Below are positions 6,596 to 15,303 of a stretch of DNA of 28,639 bases, piece after piece (the first letter of the stretch is position 1; the number at the start of each line of letters is the position of its first letter). This DNA comes from Nitrospirota bacterium (lineage in GTDB: Bacteria > Nitrospirota > Thermodesulfovibrionia > Thermodesulfovibrionales > JdFR-85): assembly GCA_013152195.1 (NCBI GenBank), contig JAADGU010000077.1, positions 1 through 28,639 of the forward strand, read 5' to 3'. A program made the position numbers and the translations under genes. The notes beneath the pieces were generated by a model. It saw only the letters and a list, made by a program, of their open reading frames with translations, searched no databases and was not told the DNA's origin.

Positions 6596-6634
6596 TCCCT
6601 AAAACCCCCCTTTTGATACCGGGGGGTTTAGGGA
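6596..6634. repeat. Large palindrome with C6/G6 arms
   Basis: TCCCTAAAACCCCCC and GGGGGGTTTAGGGA form an inverted repeat of 14 pairs with one bulged A and a 10-nt loop (TTTTGATACC). It lies downstream of the lipoprotein gene and upstream of the YycJ gene on the minus strand. It could stop transcription, but no T-tract follows on either strand. It resembles the palindrome at 3381-3400. Confidence 0.6.
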
Positions 6635-6706
6635 AATTCTGTGCAACTTCAGGGTCTGCTGATCAATATTCTTAATTATTTGATCTAAACAGATGCCTCT
6701 TCGGGA

Positions 6707-7624
6707 CTACTCTTTGGCACAGACATTATCGATCCAGAATTCCTGGCCGCCTATCCTGAGTTTCTGGACAGCGCCTGTGAGAACAACTGTTCCTGTCTTC
6801 CCGCCAGGTACAGGGATTGATGTCACAGAAACGTTGACCCCGGCGATTGGCGATGGTGCTGCTGAAAGCTCGCCGGCATAGATCGGCACGGGCTGCCCGT
6901 TAACTCCAAGATTCTCAAAGCCGCCCAGATCAAGGTATTGAAGTTCTACTTCTGAAACGGGAAATCCGACACCGCTGAAATCAAACTCAAGGTTAAGGTT
7001 GTTGGTGTTGATCGTCTGTCCTGTGCCGAAGGGTACCGGAGGCATCTCGACGCGTGCTAAATTGAATGTACCGCCTCCCCCCATCCAACGGAAATCATAG
7101 ACAAACATCTCTATACCGTTAGGGGCCACCATCACTACATCACCCGGCACATTGCCTGCCGGGCTACCGTACAGGGTGCCGGCAGGTGGCGGTGGACCGA
7201 AGTCGATACATGCCTTCCTGCGGAGCATGAATTCCTTGACATTATTATTCTCATTTGACTCCTTAACCATCCCCTTTGGGTCAACCAGGACCGTGATCTT
7301 GTATACATTCCTCAGGTAGTCATTATCGGGATGTGCAAGTGGAGCAAAGTCTGCATCCAGCGTTATAGCAGCCCCCTTTGCAAGACCGGGAATGTTATAT
7401 CTTACCTGTGGTCTATGGTTTGGAGACACAGGATCCTCATCACCGTTAAAATAGACCATAAAGGTTCCGGCATCCTTGTTGCCGATATTGGCAATCTCAG
7501 CTCTTGCCTTTTTCTCTACTGCATTCCAGGTTACATCCAGATTTTTCACCACCAGATCAGGTGCGCATCCGACCAAGGCAACCGACAGGATAAATATAAA
7601 CGAAAGAACTTTCATTCTCTTCAT
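6707..7624 (-). CDS. CARDB-like domain lipoprotein
   Basis: A 305-residue exported protein. The N-terminus MKRMKVLSFIFILSVALVGC is a lipoprotein signal peptide with a lipobox, lipidated Cys20. Residues about 22-135 look like a CARDB/APHP bacterial adhesion-type beta domain: DLVVKNLDV, VEKKARAEIANIGNKDAGTF, and the diagnostic ending VLVDPKGMVKESNENNN. The second half (about 140-305) is Gly/Pro-rich beta sequence ending in IGGQEFWIDNVCAKE, which I do not recognise. It may be a carbohydrate-binding-like or envelope surface domain, and two Cys (CIDFG and the terminal NVCAKE) could pair. Probably anchored in the outer membrane; function unknown. A GGGAGGGG ribosome site lies just before the ATG. 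Confidence 0.78.
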   Translation of the reverse strand: MKRMKVLSFIFILSVALVGCAPDLVVKNLDVTWNAVEKKARAEIANIGNKDAGTFMVYFNGDEDPVSPNHRPQVRYNIPGLAKGAAITLDADFAPLAHPDNDYLRNVYKITVLVDPKGMVKESNENNNVKEFMLRRKACIDFGPPPPAGTLYGSPAGNVPGDVVMVAPNGIEMFVYDFRWMGGGGTFNLARVEMPPVPFGTGQTINTNNLNLEFDFSGVGFPVSEVELQYLDLGGFENLGVNGQPVPIYAGELSAAPSPIAGVNVSVTSIPVPGGKTGTVVLTGAVQKLRIGGQEFWIDNVCAKE

Positions 7625-7810
7625 GGTCCCCTCCCTGTAATGATTAATAGTTAGAAACTAAAGACCTGTAAGCACCCCTTTTGCAAGACTGTCCACCCCT
7701 CACCTTGTCACGTTTATCACCTCCTCCTTCTTCGAGCTGAAGATCCCCTGATAATTCAGTGTTATGCTCACAAACATTTTGTGGAGACATTAAAGAAGAA
7801 CCTACAAATA

Positions 7811-9831
7811 TCAGCCCTCCGCCATCTCCAACAGCTCATCAAAGCTTATTGTCCTGACTCCAAGGTCCTGGGCCTTCTGGAGTTTTGAACCCGGGGACTC
7901 ACCGACAACAAGGTAGTCGGTGCTCTTTGAGACTGCTGAAGAGACATGACCGCCAAGGTCTTCAATCATTTCCTCCACTTCTTTTCTCGGCCTGGGCAGG
8001 GTGCCGGTAATCACGAAAACAAGGCCTTCAAACGGCTGTTTTTTCTTCTTCTTGCCCTCAAAATCAGGGTTTGTTATCTCAAGCCCAAGGGATTTGAGGG
8101 TTTCAAGGGTCTGCAGGTTCCCGGGGTCGCTGAAGAAGTCCGAGACAGAGCGGGCTATCTTCTCGCCCATCTGCTTTATGCCGGCAATCCTCTCAGGGCT
8201 TACATTGTACAGGTCTTCAAGGCTCTTAAAGTGCCTGGCAAGGAGCTTTGCTGCATACTCGCCCACATGGAGTATACCGAGGGCATAGAGGAATCTGGCA
8301 AGGGTGGTCTTTTTGCTCCTCTGAATCGCATCTATAAGGTTTTGGGCTGATTTCTCGGCAAACCTCGGCAGCTTAAGGAGGTCCTCCTTTTTCAGCCTGT
8401 ATATATCCACGAAATGCCTTATAAGCCCTTTTGAGTAAAGCAGTTCCACATTTTTTTCACCAAGACCCTCAATATCCATGGCAGCCCTTGATGCAAAGTG
8501 TTTTATCCTCTCCTGAACCTGTGCAGGACAGTTAATGCCAACACACCTGAAGGCAACCTCCCCTTCTTCCCTCACAACTTTCGCACCGCACACAGGACAC
8601 TTTTCAGGAATGGCAAAGGGTTTTTCCTTTCCTGTCCTCTTCTCCTTTATTACCATCACAACGTGGGGGATGACATCCCCGGCCCTTTCAACCACCACGG
8701 TATCCCCCACCCTTAGGTCCTTTCTCTTGATCTCATCCCAGTTATGCAGGGTGGAACGCGAGACGGTGACACCACCGATCCTTACGGGCTCAAGAAGTGC
8801 AACAGGTGTTATAACCCCTGTCCTGCCGACACTCGGGATTATATCCCTTATCCTGGTTGTCCCCTGATGGGCCGGAAATTTATAGGCAATAGCCCAGCGC
8901 GGCTCCCTGGTCTTTACACCCAGTGTCCGCTGCAGCTCAAAGTCATTCACCTTGATAACAGCACCATCGGTCTCAAAGGGAAAGTGTCTCCTCTTTTCCT
9001 CTATCTCCCTGATGACCTCTACAACCTCATCAATCCCCTTTGCAAGTCTTACTATAACAGGAACCGGAAACCGGGCCTTCTCAAGCCACCGGATAAACTC
9101 CCATTGACTCCTGAACTCCATCCCCTTTACTGCCCCGGCTCCGTAACACGCAAGGTGAAGCCTTCGCGAGGCTGTTATTGACGGGTCGAGCTGCCGTACC
9201 GAGCCTGCAGCAGCGTTCCTGGGATTGGCAAAGGGGGATTCCCCCTTCTCTTCCCTCTGCCGGTTCAGTGCCTCAAACTCCTCGATATCCATATAGACCT
9301 CTCCGCGGATATCTATCTCCCCGGGAATATCCCTGACCCCTTCTATCTTCAGGGGCACGGACTTTATGGTGCGGATATTCCGGGTAACATCCTCCCCTAC
9401 ATAACCGTCACCCCTTGTGGAGGCCCTCAAGAGGAGTCCATCCCTGTAAGTCAACTCAATCGCAAGGCCGTCATATTTCGGTTCAACCGTATATTCAATT
9501 TCATCATCAGTGCCGAGAAACCTCTTGACCCTGAGGTCAAACTCTCTTACTTCCTCATGTGAGAAGGCATTGTCAAGAGAGAGCATGGGCTCGGTATGCT
9601 TCACCTTCTCAAACTTGTCGAGGGGAGGCGCGCCAACCCGCTGGGTGGGGGAGTCGGGCAGTATATAGTTGTACTTTCCTTCAAGCTCCTTCAGACGAAG
9701 AAGAGACGGTCATACTCCTCATCCGAGATGACAGGGGAATCAAGGACATAATACCGGTAGCAGTGGTAGTTGAGCTCCCTGACAAGCTTCTCTATCTCCT
9801 GCTTAATCTCCCGGGGAATCTTTTCTGACAA
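7811..9831 (-). pseudogene. ligA: NAD-dependent DNA ligase LigA, interrupted by an apparent 1-nt frameshift
   Basis: Seals nicks using NAD+ in replication and repair. The uninterrupted part (codons from 9604 down to 7811, 597 residues) carries the adenylation lysine in EPKYDG, the four-Cys zinc finger (CPVCG...CVGINCPAQ), helix-hairpin-helix repeats, and a C-terminal BRCT domain (GLVFVITGTLPRPRKEVEEM). The N-terminal Ia domain is also present but in another frame. It begins at a TTG at 9829-9831 with AAGGAGAGG upstream, runs SEKIPREIKQEIEK...YYVLDSPVISDEEYDRL, then meets a stop. The frames rejoin within about 9701-9710, where one missing base in a GAAGAAGAG run restores EYDR-LLRLKELEGKYNYILP and a 673-residue protein, the normal LigA size. 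Because ligA is normally essential, an assembly or sequencing error is the likeliest cause; a true lesion is possible. Confidence 0.88.
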
Positions 9832-9962
9832 TATCCTCTCCTTTTTTTATCTGCAGATTGATCAGCCCCTCCAGCCCTTTGTCCATTATAGGGCATTTAT
9901 TGACAAGCCTGCAACACAGAACTGAAAGAAGATCGCAAGACGGTGAATTATGAAAATTATGA

Positions 9963-9968
9963 TATAAT
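9963..9968 (+). promoter_or_regulatory. -10 element directly before dinG (possible leaderless start)
   Basis: TATAAT ends 5 nt before the dinG ATG at 9974, so transcription would begin at about the start codon. No Shine-Dalgarno is present. The -35 region (ACGGTG at a 17-nt spacer) is poor. Confidence 0.45.
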
Positions 9969-9973
9969 TTCAG

Positions 9974-11911
9974 ATGTCTGTTGAGCTGGCTGATATAAAA
10001 ACCTGCTTTCACGGTAATGGGCCGATCGCCTCCTGTTTTGTGAATTATGAAGACCGCCCGCAGCAGCTCGAAATGGCCGGGGCAATCATGAATGCACTCA
10101 TGGAGGACAGACACCTTATTGTAGAAGCGGGCACAGGTGTCGGCAAGAGCCTCGCCTATCTCATCCCGCTTATCAAGCATTTTAAAAGTGAGGATACGCA
10201 GAGGGTTGTTGTCTCCACCTATACAAAAACCCTGCAGCGGCAGCTTGTGGAGAATGACCTCCCCTTTTTAAAAGAACACCTCTTCCCTGAACTGAGGTTC
10301 ACGCTCTGCCTCGGCAGCGAAAACTACCTCTGCCTCAGGCGGCTCAGTCTCAGCAGGCAGCATGGACTCTTTGAGGCAGGGGAGGAGGCAGACCTCTCCG
10401 AGCTCCTTTCATGGGCAGGGGATACCGAAACCGGGCTGCATATGGAGATTGCCCTTCCCCTTAAGGTATGGTCAAAGGTTAGCAGGGAGTCAGACCTCTG
10501 CCACGGCAGGGACTGCCGCTTTTACAATAAATGCTTTTATCAGAAGGCAAAGGTTGTGGAGAAAAAGAGTCAGATACTTGTGACAAACCACCACCTCTTC
10601 TTTGCCAATATGGCATCGGGCTGGAATGTGCTGCCGGAGTTTCAGGCGGTTGTCTTTGACGAGGGGCACGAGATTGAGCGGGTGGCATCAGATTATCTCG
10701 GCGTGGAGGCCTTCTACTATCTGCTTAATTCCATACACAGTCCGCGTAAAAAGGGGATGCTCCTCAGGCTGAGCGGTCTTGATACAGGAAGGTTATCAGA
10801 GATTGCGGCCCTGACAGAGAGGGTGAGGCAGCAGGGTGAGCGTTTCTTTCTGAATGTCTCACAATGGCTTGACGGACAGAAATCAATCCGGGTCAGGCGG
10901 AAGGGTCAGTTTATGGATATCATCACAGAGCACCTTGATGCCCTGAGAGAAGAGATCGGCAACCTCGCCGAAACCAGGACATCCGAGGAAGAGAAGAGGG
11001 ATTTGAAGGCAATAGAGGAGAGATGCAGGTCATTTATTCAGTCCCTGCAGATAACGGTTAATCAGGAACTGGAGAGGTATGTCTACTGGGCTGAAGTTGA
11101 TGGCAGGAGGACAAGGCTGGTTGCAACCCCTGTTGAGACCGGCAGCATCCTGAGAGAGCACCTCTTTGATGTAATCAGTCCTGTTATCATCACCTCGGCA
11201 ACCCTCTCCGTGAGGGGCTCTTTCTCTTATATCTCAGGAAGGCTCGGACTTGAGGGGACTGAGACATTATCCCTGTCATCCCCGTTTAACTATAAAAAAA
11301 ATGTCCTTCTCTACATCCCTGAAAAGATTACAGACCCGAGGGCTGATGACTATATCCCGGGGATTACCGGGGAGATAGAAAAGATACTGGCTGTCACAGG
11401 GGGAAGGACCCTCGTGCTCTTTACGAGTTACGGCATGATTGAGCAGGTGCTGAAGAGGATTAAGCTCAGGGGGCTCAGGGTGCTGAGGCAGGGGGATGCC
11501 GACAGTTACAGCCTGATTGAGGCATTCAAGGCCCTGGACAACACCGTGCTTTTCGGGACATACACGTTCTGGCAGGGCATAGACATCCCGGGTAACGACC
11601 TTCAGTGCGTGGTGATCACAAAGCTCCCATTTGCAGTGCCCAAAGACCCTGTTGTAGAGGCACGGATGGAGGCAATCTCTGCAAGGGGAGAAGACCCCTT
11701 CCATAAATACCAGGTGCCCCAGGCTATTATCACATTCAAACAGGGTTTTGGCAGGCTTGTCCGGACAGCCACGGACAGGGGAATTGTGGCGGTGCTGGAT
11801 ACCAGGATAAAGAGGAAGGCATACGGCAGGGCATTCCTTGATTCTATCCCTGATATAGAGATCACAGCGGATATAGAGGCGCTAAGGGATAAACTGAGTC
11901 ATCAATGGTAA
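9974..11911 (+). CDS. dinG: DinG-family (XPD-like) ATP-dependent DNA helicase
   Basis: A 645-residue superfamily 2 helicase. The N-terminus has the family's YEDRPQQLEMAGAI Q-like motif. Walker A is EAGTGVGKS (51-59). Four cysteines at 120, 176, 181 and 187 match the 4Fe-4S domain of XPD/DinG enzymes. The DEAH-type box reads DEGH (229-232). Late motifs include ITSATLS, LVLFTSYGM and QGFGRLVR near the end. The family unwinds DNA 5' to 3', including D-loops and R-loops, in repair and replication-transcription conflict. It is divergent from ligA, and the intergenic space is only about 140 nt, so the pair may be a repair neighbourhood. The start has no ribosome site but a TATAAT sits just ahead of it. 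No exonuclease domain is present, unlike the long Firmicutes DinG. Confidence 0.92.
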   Translation: MSVELADIKTCFHGNGPIASCFVNYEDRPQQLEMAGAIMNALMEDRHLIVEAGTGVGKSLAYLIPLIKHFKSEDTQRVVVSTYTKTLQRQLVENDLPFLKEHLFPELRFTLCLGSENYLCLRRLSLSRQHGLFEAGEEADLSELLSWAGDTETGLHMEIALPLKVWSKVSRESDLCHGRDCRFYNKCFYQKAKVVEKKSQILVTNHHLFFANMASGWNVLPEFQAVVFDEGHEIERVASDYLGVEAFYYLLNSIHSPRKKGMLLRLSGLDTGRLSEIAALTERVRQQGERFFLNVSQWLDGQKSIRVRRKGQFMDIITEHLDALREEIGNLAETRTSEEEKRDLKAIEERCRSFIQSLQITVNQELERYVYWAEVDGRRTRLVATPVETGSILREHLFDVISPVIITSATLSVRGSFSYISGRLGLEGTETLSLSSPFNYKKNVLLYIPEKITDPRADDYIPGITGEIEKILAVTGGRTLVLFTSYGMIEQVLKRIKLRGLRVLRQGDADSYSLIEAFKALDNTVLFGTYTFWQGIDIPGNDLQCVVITKLPFAVPKDPVVEARMEAISARGEDPFHKYQVPQAIITFKQGFGRLVRTATDRGIVAVLDTRIKRKAYGRAFLDSIPDIEITADIEALRDKLSHQW

Positions 11912-11932
11912 ACTCCCGGAAAGGATGTACGC

Positions 11933-12271
11933 TCAGCACGTCAGATGTAGCGCTGCAGCCACACGACTCCCCTTGCAATCATTGAATATCGTTACTGCGC
12001 GGTTGGTCCTTTCAGCGATTACATTTATTCCCATACTTCCAAGTTCATCTATCAGCCCCTGCGGGACCTTCATCAGGCCGGAAAAGCCCTTTCCAACAAT
12101 CAGGACATCCGGCCTCTCCCGGATCACCTCAGCAAGGTCTTCCATCTGCAGGAGATGACCCTGCCTGCGCCACCATGGCGAGACAACCCTTTCAGGAAAA
12201 ACGAGCACATCAGATGTGTAGCTCTTTCCATCAATCACGATTCTGCCAAAAGTGTAAGAGTCTATATGCAT
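11933..12271 (-). CDS. Mth938/DUF498-family protein
   Basis: A 112-residue protein of the Mth938-like (DUF498, NDUFAF3-related) fold. The recognisable marks are IDSYTFGRIVIDGKSYTSDV at the start, VSPWWRRQGHLLQMEDL, and PDVLIVGKGFSGLMKVP, the conserved glycine-rich loop. The eukaryotic relative assists complex I assembly; the bacterial role is not established. It converges with dinG (gap 21 nt). Its ATG has no Shine-Dalgarno and is 6 nt from a strong -10 element. Confidence 0.85.
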   Translation of the reverse strand: MHIDSYTFGRIVIDGKSYTSDVLVFPERVVSPWWRRQGHLLQMEDLAEVIRERPDVLIVGKGFSGLMKVPQGLIDELGSMGINVIAERTNRAVTIFNDCKGSRVAAALHLTC

Positions 12272-12277
12272 ATATCA

Positions 12278-12305
12278 ATTTTACCACTTTCTCTCTTTCT
12301 GTCAA
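12278..12305 (-). promoter_or_regulatory. Strong sigma70 promoter of the DUF498 gene (leaderless layout)
   Basis: Read on the minus strand: TTGACA (12300-12305), a 16-nt spacer and TAAAAT (12278-12283). Six nucleotides then separate it from the ATG at 12271, placing the predicted transcription start on the A of the start codon. Confidence 0.7.
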
Positions 12306-12387
12306 GGGGGTGTTGGGGAGTTTTTGCGGTTTTGGTGCTGAAAATGTTAAAGTTTTATGATAAAGTCTGATATCAGGAATGTATATT

Positions 12388-12416
12388 TTGATGTATATGT
12401 TATCAACCGAAAATAT
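12388..12416 (+). promoter_or_regulatory. Putative purF promoter
   Basis: TTGATG (12388-12393), a 17-nt spacer and AAATAT (12411-12416), about 58 nt before the purF start. I see no purine or PRPP riboswitch in the 200-nt gap. Confidence 0.35.
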
Positions 12417-12473
12417 GCTGCGCTTTGTGCAGTGCTCAACCCGGATACCTGACCTGGTTAAAAGATTCCTGTC

Positions 12474-13901
12474 TTGAAAGTGCCTGCTATAAATAAATAC
12501 ATACATGATATCAAGGAAGAGTGCGGGGTTTTTGGTGTATACGGACATCCCGAGGCAGCCAATCTTGCATACCTTGGCCTCTATGCCCTTCAGCACAGGG
12601 GACAGGAAGGCGCAGGTATCTGTTCCTCTGATGGAAAACAGCTCCATATCGAAAAATCCATGGGGCTTATTGCAGACATCTTTACTGAAAAGAGGTTAAA
12701 AAGGCTTCCGGGATATATAGCTATCGGCCATAACCGCTACTCTACAGCAGGAAGCAGTTCGTTAAAAAATGTTCAGCCCCTTGTTGCCAACTTCTCTCTC
12801 GGCACAATTGCAATCGCTCACAATGGAAACCTTGTAAATGCTGCTCAACTCAGGGGACGGCTTGAAGAAGAAGGAGCGATATTTCAGTCTTCCTCAGACA
12901 GTGAGGTAGTTGTTCACCTGACCGCTCACAGCCGGGGGGACTCTTTTAAGCAGAGGCTTATCCAGGCCCTTCAGCATGTCTCAGGCGCCTTCAGTCTGCT
13001 CGTAATGAGAGAAAACGAGCTTATAGCCATACGGGATCCTTACGGCGTCAGGCCCCTGTCCCTCGGAAAATTCGATGGCTCCTACGTAGTTGCATCGGAA
13101 ACATGCGCCCTTGATCTCATCGGCGCTGAATTCATAAGGGATATAGAACCAGGTGAGATGCTCGTTATCAACGAACACGGCCTTAATTCAATAAAGGCGC
13201 TTCACTCTCCCCGCAAGGCTCATTGTGTCTTTGAATTCATATATTTTGCAAGACCGGACAGCTGCATCTTTGACGGCGTAAATGTAAACGCCATAAGGAA
13301 AAACCTTGGCAGGCAACTGGCAATTGAATCTCATATAGATGCCGACCTCGTAATTCCAGTTCCGGACAGCGGCATGCCCGCTGCCATCGGGTATGCCGAG
13401 GAATCTGGAATACCGTTTGACCTCGGGCTTATCCGTAACCACTATGTGGGAAGGACATTTATTGAGCCGAAAAAGACCATAAGGCATTTTGGGGTAAAGA
13501 TCAAGCTGAACCCCGTGAGGGAGATACTGAAAGGCAAGCGGGTGATAGTGGTGGACGATTCCATTGTCAGGGGCACGACGAGTAAAAAAATAGTCAAGAT
13601 GCTGAGAGAGGTGGGAGGGGCAAGGGAGGTGCATATGAGAATAAGCTCTCCGGCCACTGTAGGTCCCTGCTTTTACGGTATCGACACCCCCACCAGAAAT
13701 GAATTGATTGCAGCTTCACACATGGTTGAGGAGATAAAAAAATACATAACCTCCGACACCCTGTCCTATCTTTCGATTGAGGGACTCAGAAGCGTTATAC
13801 CAAAACCCAATGATTTCTGTTATGCCTGCTTTACCAATGAGTATCCAATCAGCTTTCCCGGAGAACACCTTCAGCAGCTTGACCTCTTTATAGGGGTATA
13901 A
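12474..13901 (+). CDS. purF: Amidophosphoribosyltransferase (glutamine PRPP amidotransferase)
   Basis: First committed enzyme of purine synthesis: PRPP plus glutamine to phosphoribosylamine. At 475 residues it has the N-terminal Ntn glutaminase domain (CGVFGVYGHPEAANLAYLGL, HRGQEGAGI) and a phosphoribosyltransferase domain with the PRPP loop VIVVDDSIVRGTTSKK. Late cysteines (GPCFYG, DFCYACFTNEYP) and the HCVFEFIYFARP Cys match the B. subtilis-type enzyme, which carries a 4Fe-4S cluster and is made with a propeptide. The only usable in-frame start is TTG 12474, which puts the catalytic Cys at residue 17 and implies a 16-residue propeptide removed to expose it. No strong ribosome site precedes the TTG. 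Monocistronic, with atpB following after a promoter of its own. Confidence 0.96.
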   Translation: MKVPAINKYIHDIKEECGVFGVYGHPEAANLAYLGLYALQHRGQEGAGICSSDGKQLHIEKSMGLIADIFTEKRLKRLPGYIAIGHNRYSTAGSSSLKNVQPLVANFSLGTIAIAHNGNLVNAAQLRGRLEEEGAIFQSSSDSEVVVHLTAHSRGDSFKQRLIQALQHVSGAFSLLVMRENELIAIRDPYGVRPLSLGKFDGSYVVASETCALDLIGAEFIRDIEPGEMLVINEHGLNSIKALHSPRKAHCVFEFIYFARPDSCIFDGVNVNAIRKNLGRQLAIESHIDADLVIPVPDSGMPAAIGYAEESGIPFDLGLIRNHYVGRTFIEPKKTIRHFGVKIKLNPVREILKGKRVIVVDDSIVRGTTSKKIVKMLREVGGAREVHMRISSPATVGPCFYGIDTPTRNELIAASHMVEEIKKYITSDTLSYLSIEGLRSVIPKPNDFCYACFTNEYPISFPGEHLQQLDLFIGV

Positions 13902-13917
13902 GCTCAACCTGGACACT

Positions 13918-13945
13918 ACCCCCTATTGAGGCAACCAATAGGGGT
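13918..13945 (+). terminator. Hairpin after purF, possible terminator
   Basis: ACCCCCTATTG and CAATAGGGGT pair with one bulge around an 8-nt loop, 17 nt past the purF stop. On the plus strand an A-run follows rather than a T-tract, so termination is uncertain. The string ATAGGGGTAT of the right arm also occurs at the very end of purF. Confidence 0.4.
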
Positions 13946-13970
13946 ATTAAAAAAATAAAACGCCGGGATC

Positions 13971-13999
13971 TTGACATTTTCCTGCAAGATTAGTAATAT
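13971..13999 (+). promoter_or_regulatory. sigma70 promoter of atpB-atpE
   Basis: TTGACA (13971-13976), a 17-nt spacer and TAATAT (13994-13999), giving a leader of roughly 60 nt before the atpB GTG. One of the clearest promoters in the window. Confidence 0.8.
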
Positions 14000-14067
14000 A
14001 ACACCACTTTTCAACACTGAAAGAAAACAAACAGACTATTGAAACGTGGTCTCAAAAGGAGGCAAAG

Positions 14068-14742
14068 GTGGAAGGTGGCGGTTATCTGATAAATATTCCG
14101 GGGGTCCCCCCATATGTAACCTATTCCTGGCTTGCAATGGCCATACTTATCCTGATGGCAATCCTTGTCAGGACGTCTATAAAGCTTGTACCTTCAGGGT
14201 TTCAGAACTTTATTGAAATGGTAATTGATGCCATCTACAACCTTTGTGAGGAGACTATCGGGGAACACTGGACAGCAACCTTCTTCCCCTTGATTGGAAC
14301 CCTTGGCATATACATCCTGGTCTGTAATTACATGGGCCTGATTCCCGGTTTTGACTCACCAACAGCCAATATAAACACTACGGCTTCATGCGCCATTCCG
14401 GTTTTTCTTGCCACACATTACTATGGAGTAAAGGTTCACGGGTTTAAATATATCAACCACTTCCTTGGACCAATGCGGTCCATCTTTGCACTGCCCCTTA
14501 TGATAATGATGTTCTTTATTGAGCTTATTGGACACCTGGTAAGGCCCGTAACATTATCTGTCAGGCTGTTTGGCAATATGATGGCAAAACATATCCTGCT
14601 TGCAGTTCTTGCCGTATTAACTCCAATTGGAATACCTGTACTCGTTCTCGGTCTGGGTGTAATTGTCGGACTTGTTCAGGCCTTTGTCTTTGTGTTACTT
14701 AGTATAATGTATCTTGCCGGTGCCGTAGAAGAGGCACATTAA
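14068..14742 (+). CDS. atpB: F0F1 ATP synthase subunit a
   Basis: A 224-residue, five- to six-helix membrane protein forming the ion half-channels next to the c ring. The essential arginine lies in RPVTLSVRLFGNMMAKH (Arg166 here, equivalent to E. coli Arg210). NYMGLIPGF and the C-terminal VLLSIMYLAGAVEEAH are family signatures. The start is GTG at 14068 with AAAAGGAGG upstream. It is on the short side for the family, with little N-terminal extension. It pairs with atpE 30 nt downstream, but atpI and the F1/b-subunit genes are absent. The F0 a-c pair therefore sits in its own operon, a split seen in Desulfobacterota and Nitrospirota genomes. Confidence 0.96.
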   Translation: MEGGGYLINIPGVPPYVTYSWLAMAILILMAILVRTSIKLVPSGFQNFIEMVIDAIYNLCEETIGEHWTATFFPLIGTLGIYILVCNYMGLIPGFDSPTANINTTASCAIPVFLATHYYGVKVHGFKYINHFLGPMRSIFALPLMIMMFFIELIGHLVRPVTLSVRLFGNMMAKHILLAVLAVLTPIGIPVLVLGLGVIVGLVQAFVFVLLSIMYLAGAVEEAH

Positions 14743-14772
14743 TATTAGTCTTTATGAAAGGAGGTAGAACCG

Positions 14773-15117
14773 ATGAAAAAACAAACTGCTGTAATTTTTC
14801 TTACTCTCGCCATAGTCTGTTTACTTGCCCCGCTTGCTTTTGCAGAAGAGGCAGCAGCAGCCGTTGTGGCGGGTTCTAATGCCAAGGCCTTTGCTGTGCT
14901 GGGAGCTGCTCTCGGTATTGGTATTGCTGCCCTTGGAACCGGAATAGGCCAGGGAATCGGTTTGAGTAAGGCATGTGAGGGTGTAGCAAGAAACCCAGGG
15001 GCGTCAGGAAAGATTATGATGATACTCATCATAGGTCTTGCCATGATTGAATCATTGGCAATTTATGCCCTGCTGGTATCACTGGGTATTCTCATGAGCC
15101 AGAACAGCTTCTTCTAA
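14773..15117 (+). CDS. atpE: F0F1 ATP synthase subunit c with N-terminal signal-like extension
   Basis: A 114-residue protein, longer than the usual 70-90. Residues 1-24 (MKKQTAVIFLTLAIVCLLAP then LAFA) look like a cleavable signal peptide ending LAFA/EEA. The two-helix hairpin follows, with GTGIGQGIG in helix 1, the polar loop ARNPGASGK, and IIGLAMIESLAIYALL in helix 2. The ion-carrying carboxylate is Glu93. Gln60, Glu93, Ser94 and Tyr98 correspond to sodium ligands known in the Ilyobacter c ring, but the Thr next to Ser is Leu here. The coupling ion therefore cannot be decided. The mature hairpin closely resembles Geobacter subunit c. The gene has an AAAGGAGG ribosome site, and an intrinsic terminator follows its stop. 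Confidence 0.95.
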   Translation: MKKQTAVIFLTLAIVCLLAPLAFAEEAAAAVVAGSNAKAFAVLGAALGIGIAALGTGIGQGIGLSKACEGVARNPGASGKIMMILIIGLAMIESLAIYALLVSLGILMSQNSFF

Positions 15118-15168
15118 ATCTTTACAGGCTGTTTCTTTACAGAGACTTCTAATTATTCAGATTCACGG

Positions 15169-15203
15169 AAAGGCGGGATAACTTATCCTGCCTTTCTTTT
15201 TTT
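15169..15203 (+). terminator. Intrinsic terminator of the atpBE operon
   Basis: AAAGGCGGGAT and ATCCTGCCTTT form an 11-bp stem (one G-U pair) with a 5-nt loop, followed by CTTTTTTT. It starts about 50 nt after the atpE stop. Confidence 0.9.
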
Positions 15204-15303
15204 AGCAGCCACCCTGTGGACTGCAATGCACAGACTGGTCCTTTTGCAAAATCAGGGGGATCAGTAAAACACCGAATACTCACAAGACAGGAGTGATACA
15301 ACG

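Noticed and set aside
6596..6634. Palindrome as an intrinsic terminator
   Set aside because: Strong stem but no T-tract on either strand, so labelled a repeat rather than a terminator.
9803..10180. 125-codon minus-strand frame across the ligA-dinG gap
   Set aside because: It lies over the start of dinG and the true ligA N-terminus in another frame; its composition is that of an antisense shadow.
12272..12473. Purine or PRPP riboswitch before purF
   Set aside because: I looked for the conserved aptamer cores and saw none; only ordinary promoter-like sequences are visible.
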